A stretch of DNA of 64,000 bases from Thermoleophilia bacterium (GCA_027493445.1 JAOSKU010000001.1:372001-436000), one strand, 5' to 3'. Shown: positions 28,129-38,263, counted from the stretch's first letter. Program-made: numbers and translations. The notes: generated by a model from the letters alone, not told the origin.

Positions 28129-30144
28129 ATGCCTTTGGATCTAGACCTCATCAAGGAGAGGCATTTCAGGCTCGAGCCGCCGACCGAGCGGGAGCTTGCT
28201 GCTGCCAAAGAGATCGACCCGACCGACTTCTCTATCTACATGACCAAGCTGAAGCTGGCCTGTGACGAGGCCCGCGAGGTCATGGCCAGACTAGCCATCT
28301 CTGAGGTCGCGATCAGCGGTGACTCCGCCTACGGCATCTATACTGCCAATGGCGACCTGGCGATCGCCGAAGTGGGGACGTTCCTGCATGTGGTCACCGG
28401 CCAACTGCCGATAAAGTTCGTCCGCAAGCACTACGAGAACGATCCAACCGTGGGGGTCGAAGACGGGAGTATGTTCTTCTGCAACGAGGCCATCTACGGC
28501 GGGATCCACAATCCGGATCAGCTGATCGTCTGCCCGATCTACCATGAAGGCGAGATCGTCGCCTGGGTTTCCGCTGCCACCCACGAGCCCGAAACAGGCG
28601 CCATCGAACCGGGCGGCATGCCGGGAAGTGCCACGGACCGCTACGCCGAAGGGCTCAAGGTACCCCCGATCAAGATCGCCGAGAACTTCCAACTCCGGCG
28701 AGACATAATCGAGTTGCTGGAGAACAACGTCCGCTATCCCCTCATGATCAGCACCGATACGTCCGCAAAAGCCACCTGTTGCCTGCGACTCCGGGATCAG
28801 GTCCTCTCCATGATCGAAGAGAAGGGAGTGGAGTTCTTCATCGGTCTCATGCGCCGCATCATCCAGGTCTCGGAGAAGGCCGCCCGGCGGAAGATCAGCC
28901 GCCTTCCCGATGGGGTCTTCCGGCAAACGGCTTTCATGGACACCAACGGCACGGACGAAGGGCTTTTGCGCATTCCGTGCGCCGTTCAGAAGAAGGGCGA
29001 CACCCTCCTAGTCGACTACACTGGCGCCTCGCCCCAGTCACCCGGACCGTTCAACGCGTTCGAGCATGTGGTGCTCGCGCACCTCTCTAGCAATCTCTTC
29101 CAATTCTTCTTCGCCGACCTGCCGGCGAGCGCCGGCGCCCTGGAGGCCATCGATCTGCACTGTCCGGTGGGCTCGTGCTTGAACGCCAACCCGGAGGCCG
29201 CGGTCTCCTCCGGTGTTCTGCTGAGTCCTACAGCGGTGAACGCCTTCGCCTTAGCCCTGGCTCGGGCCTGGTTCTCCGATACGAGCTCGCGGGACGATTT
29301 CTCCTTGCCGTTGGGCGACAGCAACCGGGGCATGTTCTTCGGTGGCCTGAACCAATGGGGACTGCCCATTGTCAGCCTGACCATGTGGGGGCCGAACTGC
29401 ACGGGTCTCGGTGCACGAAATGACGAGGACGGCGTCGATGCGGCGGCGTTTTGGTGGATGGGCATCGCCGAAGCGCCTGACGCCGAATGGGAAGAGACGC
29501 AGTACCCGTACCTGGGGGTCGTACGCAACTACGCCATGGATCAGGGGGGCCCGGGCAAGTACCGAGGAGGCTCCGGCGTCACCAACTTCCTGCTTATCCA
29601 CGGAACCAATAAGCTGGTGGTGCAAAACTATGGGGCCTCATCGAGGATGCCGACTCACGGCGGGCTTTTCGGTGGTTACGCCGCCTGCAACCGGCCGATA
29701 GCCGTGCTTCGGAACACATCCACGGATGCGCTCTTCTCGCCGGACCTCGGTGAAGCGCTCCGCTCCGGAGATGTCACCCTTAGGCGCGTCCAAGGGCCGG
29801 CCTACGCACTGTACCAAGGCGATGGCATGATGCTCTGCAGTACAGCCGGCGACGGCTATGGCGATGTTCTAGAGCGTGATCCCCAGGCGGTCATGCACGA
29901 CCTGATGATGAAGAAGATCTCGGAAAGGGCTGCCTCGGAAGTCTACAAGGTCGTGAGAGATCCGGAATCGTTGACGGTGGACGAGGCAGCCACAGCAGCT
30001 CTGCGGGATAGGGAACGGCAAGCCCGCCTTGAGCGGGGGCGTCCATATGCAGAGTTTGTGAAGGATTGGGAGACGCAACGTCCGCCCGCTGAGGCCCTCA
30101 GGTTCTACGGGAGTTGGCCGGCGCCGAGCCCGGCCGACTATTGA
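28129..30144 (+). CDS. hydantoinase B/acetophenone carboxylase catalytic-type subunit-like
   Basis: 671 residues, ATG 28129 after GAAGGAGAAG. HyuB family: ARLAISEVAISGDSAYGIYTANGDLAIAE, GGIHNPDQLIVCPIYHEGEIVAWVSAATHEPETG, MDTNGTDEGLLRIPC, GGPGKYRGGSGVTNFLL. In acetone and acetophenone carboxylases this subunit family hosts the carboxylation step. Size (about 74 kDa) fits the 75-kDa subunit. Fourth gene of the set. Confidence 0.9.
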   Translation: MPLDLDLIKERHFRLEPPTERELAAAKEIDPTDFSIYMTKLKLACDEAREVMARLAISEVAISGDSAYGIYTANGDLAIAEVGTFLHVVTGQLPIKFVRKHYENDPTVGVEDGSMFFCNEAIYGGIHNPDQLIVCPIYHEGEIVAWVSAATHEPETGAIEPGGMPGSATDRYAEGLKVPPIKIAENFQLRRDIIELLENNVRYPLMISTDTSAKATCCLRLRDQVLSMIEEKGVEFFIGLMRRIIQVSEKAARRKISRLPDGVFRQTAFMDTNGTDEGLLRIPCAVQKKGDTLLVDYTGASPQSPGPFNAFEHVVLAHLSSNLFQFFFADLPASAGALEAIDLHCPVGSCLNANPEAAVSSGVLLSPTAVNAFALALARAWFSDTSSRDDFSLPLGDSNRGMFFGGLNQWGLPIVSLTMWGPNCTGLGARNDEDGVDAAAFWWMGIAEAPDAEWEETQYPYLGVVRNYAMDQGGPGKYRGGSGVTNFLLIHGTNKLVVQNYGASSRMPTHGGLFGGYAACNRPIAVLRNTSTDALFSPDLGEALRSGDVTLRRVQGPAYALYQGDGMMLCSTAGDGYGDVLERDPQAVMHDLMMKKISERAASEVYKVVRDPESLTVDEAATAALRDRERQARLERGRPYAEFVKDWETQRPPAEALRFYGSWPAPSPADY

Positions 30145-30244
30145 TGCACTAGCGGATTGGGGGCGTGGACGAGGGTCTGCCGGATCGGAAGCGACGGTAG
30201 TCCCTCGTGCTCTTGGTCCGATCAATGCCAACACAGGGGTAGCA

Positions 30245-31162
30245 GTGAAGCCACGTCAGCGATTCTCGGCTGCAGTTGAAGGGCAGAGGATTGATCGTCT
30301 CCCGTTTGTCCCGCTTGCCTTTGGCGTTTGTGCCAAGGTGCAAGGCGTGAGCTACCGGGAGATGCTGACCAATGCCACAGTGCTTGCCAATTCTGTTGTA
30401 GCAGGGCAGAAGTACTTCAAGTACGACGCGATAGTGACCTACCTGGACGCAACGCTCCTGCCGGAGGCTCTAGGTCTAGGTAAGGCGCTTTCTACTGAAA
30501 GTCTGCAGGAAGCGCTCGCAGAGGTCGGTCAGAACCCGTCCGCGATCTTGCAGAGGGGCCGACTCCCGGTGATGCTCGAGGGCGTACAGCGCGTCTCTAC
30601 TCTCGTGAAGCGCGATGGAATCCTGCTGCTGTCCCCGATCGATGGCCCGGCGTCTCTGTCTGCCTCTCTGGAGACTCGCCTTGGGGCGGAGGGTGCCGTC
30701 AAGCTGGCGGGTGACATCCTGTGCGCCCTTGTGTCCGCTCTCTGCGAGGCGGGTAGCGGCGCTATCCTCTTGATGGAGGACGAGTGGCCGGCGGAGGAGG
30801 AGAAGGCGGAGTCTCTCTCGGCAGCCTTATCCACTTTGCGCAATGTCACGTGCTACTACGAGGCGAAGCTCATCCTGATGCTGAAGCAGTATGCGGCCGA
30901 CCGCGCGTCCGGATTGGATGTCGATGGGCTCCTCGTGCCGGCGGCCAGTTGGCCGCAGGAACCGGCTGCGTCAGCCTTCGGTGTGGGACTCGACAATGAG
31001 ATCTTTGAGCATGACGTAGTGTTGCCGTCGTATCTCGTGTCTGAGGAGACACCGGCCGACGACGGCGTGCGCTTCGTATCCACCATGTCGGACGTGCCGG
31101 GGGAGGGAGAAAGCATCAACCGCTTGCTCGATATCTCCAGGCGTCTAGGTTGTCATGACTGA
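30245..31162 (+). CDS. uroporphyrinogen-decarboxylase-like protein, possible fifth carboxylase subunit
   Basis: 305 residues, GTG 30245. The start RQRFSAAVEGQRIDRLPFVPLAFGVCAKVQG and the YFKYDAIVTYLDATLLPEALG segment follow the URO-D/methyltransferase barrel pattern. In acetophenone carboxylase the fifth subunit is a 34-kDa protein encoded in the same place; this one would be about 33 kDa. Whether the two are homologous I cannot confirm. A corrinoid-type methyltransferase relative is the alternative, but no corrinoid protein is nearby. Confidence 0.6.
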   Translation: MKPRQRFSAAVEGQRIDRLPFVPLAFGVCAKVQGVSYREMLTNATVLANSVVAGQKYFKYDAIVTYLDATLLPEALGLGKALSTESLQEALAEVGQNPSAILQRGRLPVMLEGVQRVSTLVKRDGILLLSPIDGPASLSASLETRLGAEGAVKLAGDILCALVSALCEAGSGAILLMEDEWPAEEEKAESLSAALSTLRNVTCYYEAKLILMLKQYAADRASGLDVDGLLVPAASWPQEPAASAFGVGLDNEIFEHDVVLPSYLVSEETPADDGVRFVSTMSDVPGEGESINRLLDISRRLGCHD

Positions 31163-31184
31163 TCGACATTGAGGCGAGGTCCTA

Positions 31185-32108
31185 ATGAGTCAGAAAGTCA
31201 TCATCACGGCGGCAATCACCGGTTCGATCCACACACCGACCATGAGTCCGTACTTGCCCATCACTCCCGAGCAGATCGTCGAGAATGCTGTGGGAGCTTG
31301 TGAGGCCGGGGCCGCAGTGTGCCACATCCACGTGCGTGACCCGGAAAGTGGCCAGCCGCTGGCGAACAACGAACTCTTCCGCGAGGTGTGCGGGGAGATC
31401 AAGAAGCGGTGCAACATCGTGATCGGGTGTACCACGGGCGGTGCCGTGGGCATGAGTGACCAGGACCGTCTACAGGTGGTGTCGGCTCTACAGCCTGAGC
31501 TTGCCTCGTACAACGCGGGCTCCAACAACTTCGGCGTCTTCCCGCTGCTGGATAAGGTAAAGGAGTTCCAGTACGATTGGGAGCGACCCTACATCGAGCA
31601 GACGTACGATAACGCCACGCGAAACACTTTCAAGACCTTGGTCACGTTCGGCCAGACGTTGGCGGAATATGGCGTAAAAGGGGAGATGGAAGTGTATGAG
31701 GTCGGGCATATCGACCACATCCGTTGGCTTCTCGATCAGGGTGTACTAAAGAAGCCCGTCTACATTCAGTTTGTACTGGGGATCCTGGGCGGTATGCCGG
31801 CGAACGTGGACAACCTCGTATTCCTGTACAACACGGCTAAACACACTATCGGGGAGTTCACGTGGTCGGTGGCGGCTGCGGGTAGGTACCAAATGCCCAT
31901 GGGGGCCATAGCGATGGCCATGGGAGGGAACGTGCGCGTTGGGCTGGAGGATAACCTCTACCTGAGGAGAGGCGTCCTCGCGAAGAACAATGCTGAGCAG
32001 GTAACCAACGTGGTACATATGGTTGATGTGCTGGATTTCGAAGTGGCGACGCCCGACGATGCACGTGAGATTCTGCTGCTGAAGGGGTCAGACAAGGTGA
32101 ATTTCTGA
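31185..32108 (+). CDS. beta-keto acid cleavage enzyme (BKACE, formerly DUF849)
   Basis: 307 residues, ATG 31185 behind GAGGCGAGG. Kce-type TIM barrel: VIITAAITGSIHTPTMSPYLPITPEQI, CHIHVRDPESGQPL with the zinc ligands His47 and His49, GCTTGG, SYNAGSNNFG, VYEVGHIDH, FVLGILGGMPAN, GGNVRVGLEDNLYL. Known members cleave a beta-keto acid with acetyl-CoA to give an acyl-CoA and acetoacetate. It is the last gene of the transporter/carboxylase run, 22 bases after the URO-D-like gene, so it may act on the beta-keto acid produced by the carboxylase. Confidence 0.93.
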   Translation: MSQKVIITAAITGSIHTPTMSPYLPITPEQIVENAVGACEAGAAVCHIHVRDPESGQPLANNELFREVCGEIKKRCNIVIGCTTGGAVGMSDQDRLQVVSALQPELASYNAGSNNFGVFPLLDKVKEFQYDWERPYIEQTYDNATRNTFKTLVTFGQTLAEYGVKGEMEVYEVGHIDHIRWLLDQGVLKKPVYIQFVLGILGGMPANVDNLVFLYNTAKHTIGEFTWSVAAAGRYQMPMGAIAMAMGGNVRVGLEDNLYLRRGVLAKNNAEQVTNVVHMVDVLDFEVATPDDAREILLLKGSDKVNF

Positions 32109-32422
32109 ATTGACGGGAGGAATCGAAAGAATGGCGCCAACTCGAGGCGGCAACTGAGATTCGCTGAGCAGCATCTCCGGGGGAACGATGAAGATGGTTT
32201 CTCTGGCAAGACCAGCATAGTCACGAGTGGGCCAGGTAACATCCGACTTGCGATCTCGATTGCGCTGTCCATCGGGGGCGAAGGTTGCCGTGGTTGACCT
32301 GCCCCTCGGACCTGGGCGACGCAACGGTGCGATTGATTGCCTCGGCTGGGAAGGATGGAATGGAGCCGGGTACTGACGAGAGTCTGCGAAACGAGCTCTT
32401 GTCAATAGGTGCGCAAAAGCCC
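32109..32422. other. 314 bases without a recognisable gene
   Basis: Only short frames without homology to families I know. The stretch lies between the BKACE stop and an IS256-type remnant. Confidence 0.5.
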
Positions 32423-32690
32423 TCACGCGGCAACCTTCTCCCGGTCCTCTTCGGTCATGACGGGTAGCCCGTCCCGGAACACCTCTCCCGCTCTCACTCG
32501 GGCCTTGAGCTCGAGTGCGTTCACCCGGCGGCCCCGGTACGCAGGCGTACTGCGGAAAACGGGCTCTCCAGCGGATTGGTGGTGCACAGATGCTGCCAGC
32601 GCTCGGCGGGGAAGTCGTAGAAGGCGAGCATGCGCCCAAAGTCAGGGCCGAGTTCGTCCGCCTGCGCTGCGCCAGTCACGCGTGGGCCAG
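32423..32690 (-). pseudogene. IS256-family transposase, C-terminal remnant
   Basis: On the minus strand MLAFYDFPAERWQHLCTTNPLESPFSAVRLRT matches the IS256 signature (FDFPAEHW.HLRTTNPIESTFATVR.RT). After a frame change VNALELKARVRAGEVFRDGLPVMTEEDREKVAA continues to the stop at 32423. Only about the last 90 residues are left. Confidence 0.75.
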
Positions 32691-32722
32691 AGCAGGCATC
32701 CAAGCCTTCTGAGGAGGGTCTC

Positions 32723-34669
32723 ATGAGCTCAGATCACTATCCGAGGCTATTCGAACCTGGCAGTATCGGAAAGCTAAAGTTGCGAAATCGGGTTGTCATG
32801 GCCCCGATGGGTACCGGCTATGGAGATCCGGACGGTAACTATTCTCAGCGCGACATCGACTACTTCGTAGCCCGAGCCAAGGGGGGAACGAGCCTACTCT
32901 TCACCGGCGTCAACATCATCAACAGGAAGGTCGACCTACCGGCAATCACGGCAATCCACTACTTGGACTCGAACTCGTACATAAGTAGAGCCAGCGATTT
33001 GGTGGAAGCAGTACATGACTACGGGGCGAAGATATGCATTCAGATCGGGGCCGGGTTCGGACGGCAAGCTGAGGAGGTCACCGAACAGAGAATACCAGTG
33101 GCGCCGTCTCCAGTACCAGCTTCTGGGAACCCGAGCATCATATGCCGCGAGCTGAGCAAACAGGAGGTGAAACATATCGTCGAACTGCATTCCGAGGCAG
33201 CTCGGCGCGCTGCGGTTGCGGGTTTTGACATGATCGAGTTCCACGGTCATACCGGCTACCTAATGGATCAATTCATGACGCCGGCCTGGAATAGGCGGAC
33301 TGACGAATACGGCGGAGATCTCGATGGCAGACTCAGGTTTCCACTGGAGTCAATCGCTGCGGTCAGGAGAGTCGTAGGGCCGGGTTTCCCTCTTTCCTTT
33401 CGGCTTAGCGTTGAGCACAAGACAGCAGACGGTCGCACCAGAGCCGAGGGCATCGAAATAGCTCAGCGCCTCGAAGCGGCCGGTATTGATGTTCTTCATG
33501 TGGATGGCGGTTGCTACGACGCCATGCCGTGGGTATTCCCTCCCGTCTACCACCAACAGGGCCCGTTGGTAGAGCTAGCTGCGGCAGTAAAGGAGGCAGT
33601 GAGCATACCGGTCATAACAGTTGGCGGGATAAGGGATCCGGAATTCGCCGAGAAGATCCTTGAGCAGAGCAGGGCCGATTTCGTCGCTCTTGGGAGGGAG
33701 CTCATCGCTGACCCAGAATGGGCCAACAAGGCTTCTTGGGGGCATGCGGAAGACATACGTCCTTGCGTGTTCTGCAACGAGAGGTGCATTGGTGGACGCT
33801 TCTCGTACAAGGCAGTCGGCTGCACCGTCAATGCGACCGCGGGGAAGGAGCGTCATTACGCGCTTAACCGCCCGGAAAAGCAGAAGAAGGTTGTTGTCAT
33901 CGGTGGTGGCCCCGGCGGTATGGAGGCTGCTAGAGTTGCTGCGGCAAGGGGACACGATGTGACGTTATACGAGAAGGAGAGCATACTTGGCGGTCAGCTT
34001 GTGGCAGGGTCACAGCCCGGCTTCAAGTCAGTTTTCCGCGATCTCATCGGCTACTACTCAACTCAACTTGGCAAACTGGGTGTGAAGATTGAATGCGGCT
34101 GCGAGATTACTCCGGAACTGGCAGATGGTCTCGAAGCAGACGTTGTGGTAGTGGCTACTGGGGCAGTGCCCGGTACATGTCCCATTCCCGGGTCTGACAA
34201 CCGTAACGTCGTACATGCGGCCGATCTCCTTCTTGGTAAGAAAGAGGCGGGGCGTAAGATTGTCATGGTAGGCGGTGGTCTAACCGGGTGCGATACTGCG
34301 TTGTGGCTCGCGCTAAAGGGCAATGAAGTCACTATAATTGAAATGATGCCGGCAGTTGCTATGGACATGAATTGCATAAACCGCGTGGAATTACTCCACC
34401 AATTGCATCGGGCCGGTGTGAAGGTGTGCACGAATCTTACCGTTAGAAAACGCAACCCTAGCGGTGTTGTAATAGAAGGAGATGATGGAGGAGATGAGAC
34501 TATAACCGCGGATACCATCGTGCTGGCGCTGGGAAGCAAATCGCGGAATGAGTTGGCCAACAGCATTGGGGTCAAGCCAAGCGCAACCTATGTGATAGGG
34601 GACTGTGTAAGCCCACGGAAAGTAGGATACGCCATACACGAGGGTTTCGTCGCTGGCTGGAGAGCGTAG
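32723..34669 (+). CDS. 2,4-dienoyl-CoA reductase/old-yellow-enzyme family flavoenzyme with Fe-S cluster
   Basis: 648 residues, ATG 32723 with GAGGAGGG. The N-terminal FMN barrel (LFEPGSIGKLKLRNRVVMAPMGTGYGD, FHGHTGYLMDQFMTPAWNRRTDEYGG) is followed by a 4Fe-4S motif (CVFCNERCIGG..C) near residue 353 and a FAD/NAD(P)-binding half with two dinucleotide sites (VVVIGGGPGGMEAAR and IVMVGGGLTGCDTALWLA). This is the FadH/BaiCD/enoate reductase architecture, which reduces conjugated double bonds. A decayed relative's N-terminus lies at 35975-36240. Confidence 0.92.
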   Translation: MSSDHYPRLFEPGSIGKLKLRNRVVMAPMGTGYGDPDGNYSQRDIDYFVARAKGGTSLLFTGVNIINRKVDLPAITAIHYLDSNSYISRASDLVEAVHDYGAKICIQIGAGFGRQAEEVTEQRIPVAPSPVPASGNPSIICRELSKQEVKHIVELHSEAARRAAVAGFDMIEFHGHTGYLMDQFMTPAWNRRTDEYGGDLDGRLRFPLESIAAVRRVVGPGFPLSFRLSVEHKTADGRTRAEGIEIAQRLEAAGIDVLHVDGGCYDAMPWVFPPVYHQQGPLVELAAAVKEAVSIPVITVGGIRDPEFAEKILEQSRADFVALGRELIADPEWANKASWGHAEDIRPCVFCNERCIGGRFSYKAVGCTVNATAGKERHYALNRPEKQKKVVVIGGGPGGMEAARVAAARGHDVTLYEKESILGGQLVAGSQPGFKSVFRDLIGYYSTQLGKLGVKIECGCEITPELADGLEADVVVVATGAVPGTCPIPGSDNRNVVHAADLLLGKKEAGRKIVMVGGGLTGCDTALWLALKGNEVTIIEMMPAVAMDMNCINRVELLHQLHRAGVKVCTNLTVRKRNPSGVVIEGDDGGDETITADTIVLALGSKSRNELANSIGVKPSATYVIGDCVSPRKVGYAIHEGFVAGWRA

Positions 34670-34767
34670 TTAAGGGGCGTGGATAGGGTCTCGATTCTCG
34701 GGAACGCCGGAGGTTGCTGGTGCCATACCATGACCTTGTCACTTACTGATAGCGCGGAGGTTCAGAC

Positions 34768-35808
34768 ATGAGGGCTGCACGTTTCCACGGTGCAGGAGAC
34801 ATCAGGGTAGAGGACATTCCTGACTTGCCGGCACCGGGGTCCGGTGAGGTGCAGGTCAAAGTCGAATGGTGCGGCATTTGCGGCACGGATATGCACGAGT
34901 ATAGCGAGGGGCCGATCCTGGTGCCGCCCGCGCTTGCCTCGGTTACGTTGGGGCATGAGTTCTCCGGGCAGATCGTCGCGACTGGCGATGAGGTGAGTTC
35001 TCTCACAGCGGGCGACTGGGTGACCGCCAGTTCGTTGCTCCATTGTGGAGCGTGTTTTCACTGCCTGCGGCACCAGCCATCTGTGTGCTCGAATCTGTCG
35101 ATCCTCGGCCTGTCGCGGGACGGAGCGCTGGCGGAGTATCTGAACGTTCCTGCATGGGCTTGCGTGCGCATCCCCGAGGGGCTGAGCCCCGAGGAAGCTG
35201 CACTGGCCGAGCCTGCCGCAGGGGCCGTGCGAGCTCTGCGCAAGGGAAGAGTGCAGGTCGGCGAGACGGTCGCCGTGGTGGGTCTGGGGGCGATTGGACT
35301 GATGGCGGTTCGGGCGGCAAGGCTCGTAGGAGCGGCCCGCGTGATCGCTGTTGGCCGGGGAGACTTTCGCAAAGAGACCGCGGGCCTCCTTGGCGCTGAT
35401 GCCGTTCTCGATCCTGGCGACCCCTCGTTTCTGGAGCGGTTTGCCGCGCTGACGGATGGTCGTGGTGCCGACGTCGTGGTGGAGCTGGCGGGGAGCCACG
35501 ACAGCTTGGAGTTGGCCTGCGAACTCACCTGCAACCAGGGCCGCACAGTACTCATGGGCGTGTTCGGCCGACCGGTTTCGGTGAACGCGACCAGGATAGT
35601 TACGGGCGAGAAAGAGCTCATCGGCTCGTGCGGCTTCATCTACGACGAGGAGTTTGCGGCCACGGTGAACATGATGGCAGATGGCCGGTTGCAGCTCGCG
35701 CCGCTGATTACGTCCCGAATCAAGCTGGACGAAGTCATTGAGCTCGGTTTTCGGCGGATTCATGAGGACAAGCGTCCTCATCTCCGGGTTCTCGTGTCGC
35801 CGAGGTAG
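34768..35808 (+). CDS. zinc-dependent medium-chain alcohol/diol dehydrogenase
   Basis: 346 residues, ATG 34768. Catalytic zinc ligands in CGICGTDMHEY and GHEFSG, structural zinc in CGACFHCLRHQPSVC, NAD site VVGLGAIGLMAVRAARLVGA, and AEPAAGAVRALRKG. Closest to butanediol/sorbitol-type dehydrogenases, oxidising a secondary alcohol to a ketone. Such a ketone could feed the carboxylase encoded upstream (inference). Confidence 0.88.
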   Translation: MRAARFHGAGDIRVEDIPDLPAPGSGEVQVKVEWCGICGTDMHEYSEGPILVPPALASVTLGHEFSGQIVATGDEVSSLTAGDWVTASSLLHCGACFHCLRHQPSVCSNLSILGLSRDGALAEYLNVPAWACVRIPEGLSPEEAALAEPAAGAVRALRKGRVQVGETVAVVGLGAIGLMAVRAARLVGAARVIAVGRGDFRKETAGLLGADAVLDPGDPSFLERFAALTDGRGADVVVELAGSHDSLELACELTCNQGRTVLMGVFGRPVSVNATRIVTGEKELIGSCGFIYDEEFAATVNMMADGRLQLAPLITSRIKLDEVIELGFRRIHEDKRPHLRVLVSPR

Positions 35809-35974
35809 CTCGGGCCGCGAGCGCCCAACGTCTGGGAGTGATGAAGCTCAGCAAGATTCTCCGGTTGGTCGGGGGGCGGGCGTCCGCCATGAAGGACCGG
35901 TTCTCCGCCCTGAGTTGAAGGGCAGGTTGGTGATAGGGACACGAATGCGGTGGAGATGAGGAGATGAGGGACTA

Positions 35975-36240
35975 GAGTGCATCTTTGCACCCGGCCGGCA
36001 CTACCGGAAACTTGGTTCTCTCCAACGGACTCGTCATGGCTCCGATGGGCACCGGGCATGCTTCGAGTGAAGGTTCGGTGACTGATGAGTTGGTAGCCCA
36101 CTACTCCGCGAGAGCCGCGGGGGGGAGTGGGCATGGTTACTGTGGAAATCACAGCGGCATTGTCCGAAGGACGCGCCGTAGCCAAAGAACTGGCCGTCTA
36201 CAACCCGCGTCGTCTGCATCCGACCTTGACTACCTCTCAC
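35975..36240 (+). pseudogene. old-yellow-enzyme N-terminal remnant
   Basis: TTGNLVLSNGLVMAPMGTGHASSEGSVTDELVAHYSARAAGG, then, one frame over, GMVTVEITAALSEGRA, matches the N-terminus of the flavoenzyme at 32723 at the family level, but the DNA is clearly different. The frame shifts in a run of seven G near 36119-36125, where six would be in frame. The other ~560 residues are missing. The remaining 200 bases to the amidase hold no gene. Confidence 0.65.
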
Positions 36241-36437
36241 CCGTGGAGTGCGAAAGGAGATCTATGGCCGCGGCTTCTGAACGAAGGCGCTCAATCGTCT
36301 ACGGCAGCGTGATGCTCCCCCAAGCTTGTCAAGCCCAATCGGTGCCGCCAGGCGGGTCGCGAACAACCGAAGGGCCACACTGGCCAGGTATCGCCTAAGG
36401 CAGCAGCCCAACTGCAACTAGTACCAAGGAGGATCAG

Positions 36438-37952
36438 ATGAGCGTCCCTCTCCCCACGCCCGAGCAGATCAAGCGGATTGCGGAGGACCTGGGCCTGGCC
36501 CTGACCGAGGACGAGCTCTCGATCTACCTCGGCAAAATGGGAGGCGACGTGGCTGCGTACAATCTGGTCGACTCCATGCCCGACAACTTGCCGGTGGTGA
36601 AGTATCCGCGTACCCCTGGCTATCGCCCTAGCCCGGAAGAGAACCCGCGCAACGCCTGGTACTACAAGAGTACTGTGCCCGGCGCACCCAGGGGCCGATT
36701 GAAGGGGAGAAGCGTCGTCATCAAGGACAACATCATGGTGGCCGGCGTGCCGATGATGAATGGGGCGAGCACGTTGGAAGGGTACATTCCCGAGATCGAC
36801 GCGACGGTCGTCACGCGGGTGCTGGACGACGGCGGCACCGTGGTCGGCAAGGCCCACTGCGAGTCTTTTTGCCTCTCCGGGGGGAGCCACACGAACGCGA
36901 CGGGTCCCGTTCACAATCCTTTTCGGATGGGGTACTCGGCCGGGGGCTCCTCTTCCGGGTGCGCCGTGCTCGTGGTTCTGGGCGAGGTGGACATGGCCAT
37001 CGGGTGCGACCAAGGTGGATCCATTCGGATCCCCGCGTCCTTCTGCGGTGCGTACGGCATGAAGCCGACCTACGGGCTGGTTCCCTACACGGGCATCATG
37101 CCGATCGAGATCACGGTTGACCACGTGGGGCCAATCACTGCGAATGTGGCCGACAATGCTCTCTTGCTGGAGGTGCTCGCAGGGAATGACGGCTTGGATC
37201 CACGACAGGTGAACGTGCGAACCCGTCACTACTCCGAGGCCTTGGGCCGAGGGGTGGATGGGATGAAAATCGGGGTCGTGCACGAGGGCTTCGCCGCAGC
37301 CCGCACTGAGTCCGATGTCGAGCACAAGGTTCGAGCCGCGGCTCGGCTTTTCGAGGAGCTGGGAGCCACGGTTGGAGAGGTTTCGATTCCGTGGCACGCT
37401 AAGGCCAACGCGGTCTGGATTCCCATCGGGGTCGGCGGACTGACGCAGACCATGATGGAGGGTGATGGCTTCGGCGTGAGCCATTCTGACCTCTACGTCA
37501 CAAGTCTCATGGACCATCATCGGGGTTGGCGGCACCGCGCCGACGAGCTGTCCGCTTCCACCAAGCGTTTCCTCCTGCTCGGCACCTACATCAATCAGCA
37601 CTACGGCACACGCTACTACGGCAAGGCCATGAACATCAGTCGCAGTGTGAGAGCCGCCTACGATGCGGTCCTGGCCCAGTTCGATCTCCTGCTAATGCCC
37701 ACGACCCCCATGAAGGCCACACCGCTTCCTGCTCCCGACGCACCGCTCGAGGAGTACCTCCGCCGGGCGGACGAGCCAGCCACCAACACCATGCCCTTCA
37801 ACCTCACGCACCACCCGGCTCTGAGTCTCCCCTGTGGCTTGAGTGACGGGTTGCCCGTGGGCATGATGCTGGTGTCGGAACACTGGGGTGAGCCGGCCAT
37901 TTACCGCGCTGCACACGCTTTCGAGCAGGCCGTGGAATGGAGGGGACTGTAG
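36438..37952 (+). CDS. amidase-signature family hydrolase
   Basis: 504 residues, ATG 36438 behind AAGGAGGATCAG. Ser-cisSer-Lys triad: Lys96 in VVIKDNIMV, cis-Ser in SAGGSSSG (about residue 171) and nucleophile Ser195 in DQGGSIRIP. The family hydrolyses amides to acids. The N-terminal ~70 residues are those of nitrile-pathway amidases. No nitrile hydratase is in the window. It stands alone between remnants. Confidence 0.92.
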   Translation: MSVPLPTPEQIKRIAEDLGLALTEDELSIYLGKMGGDVAAYNLVDSMPDNLPVVKYPRTPGYRPSPEENPRNAWYYKSTVPGAPRGRLKGRSVVIKDNIMVAGVPMMNGASTLEGYIPEIDATVVTRVLDDGGTVVGKAHCESFCLSGGSHTNATGPVHNPFRMGYSAGGSSSGCAVLVVLGEVDMAIGCDQGGSIRIPASFCGAYGMKPTYGLVPYTGIMPIEITVDHVGPITANVADNALLLEVLAGNDGLDPRQVNVRTRHYSEALGRGVDGMKIGVVHEGFAAARTESDVEHKVRAAARLFEELGATVGEVSIPWHAKANAVWIPIGVGGLTQTMMEGDGFGVSHSDLYVTSLMDHHRGWRHRADELSASTKRFLLLGTYINQHYGTRYYGKAMNISRSVRAAYDAVLAQFDLLLMPTTPMKATPLPAPDAPLEEYLRRADEPATNTMPFNLTHHPALSLPCGLSDGLPVGMMLVSEHWGEPAIYRAAHAFEQAVEWRGL

Positions 37953-38263
37953 TCTCGAGGCTCCAACCGGTAGGGCGCATGTCGTGATTCTGGCCAGGCC
38001 GTGATTCCTCAACCTCCTGGCGATCAGCTCCCATTGAGTTTCTTCGCTCGGCCCGCGGACGAGGCGGCCCGGGACCTCGTGGGCAAGATCCTGTGGGCGG
38101 AGTTGTGGGCAGCCTCCTTCGAACTGGGCTGGGCGCCCGTCTTTGGGAACATTGCAGTACCCTGGGCGGTGTGCGGTCCATGTACATACTTCCACAGTGG
38201 CTCCGGTAGCTCCCTGACACCCGGGGACGCGGCTCCGGTACCTCTGCGACACCCATCCTAAGT

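Noticed and set aside
34762..35781. 339-codon minus-strand frame
   Set aside because: Antisense of the zinc dehydrogenase, which has all metal and NAD motifs on the plus strand.
36291..37601. 436-codon minus-strand frame
   Set aside because: Antisense of the amidase, which has a full Ser-Ser-Lys triad.
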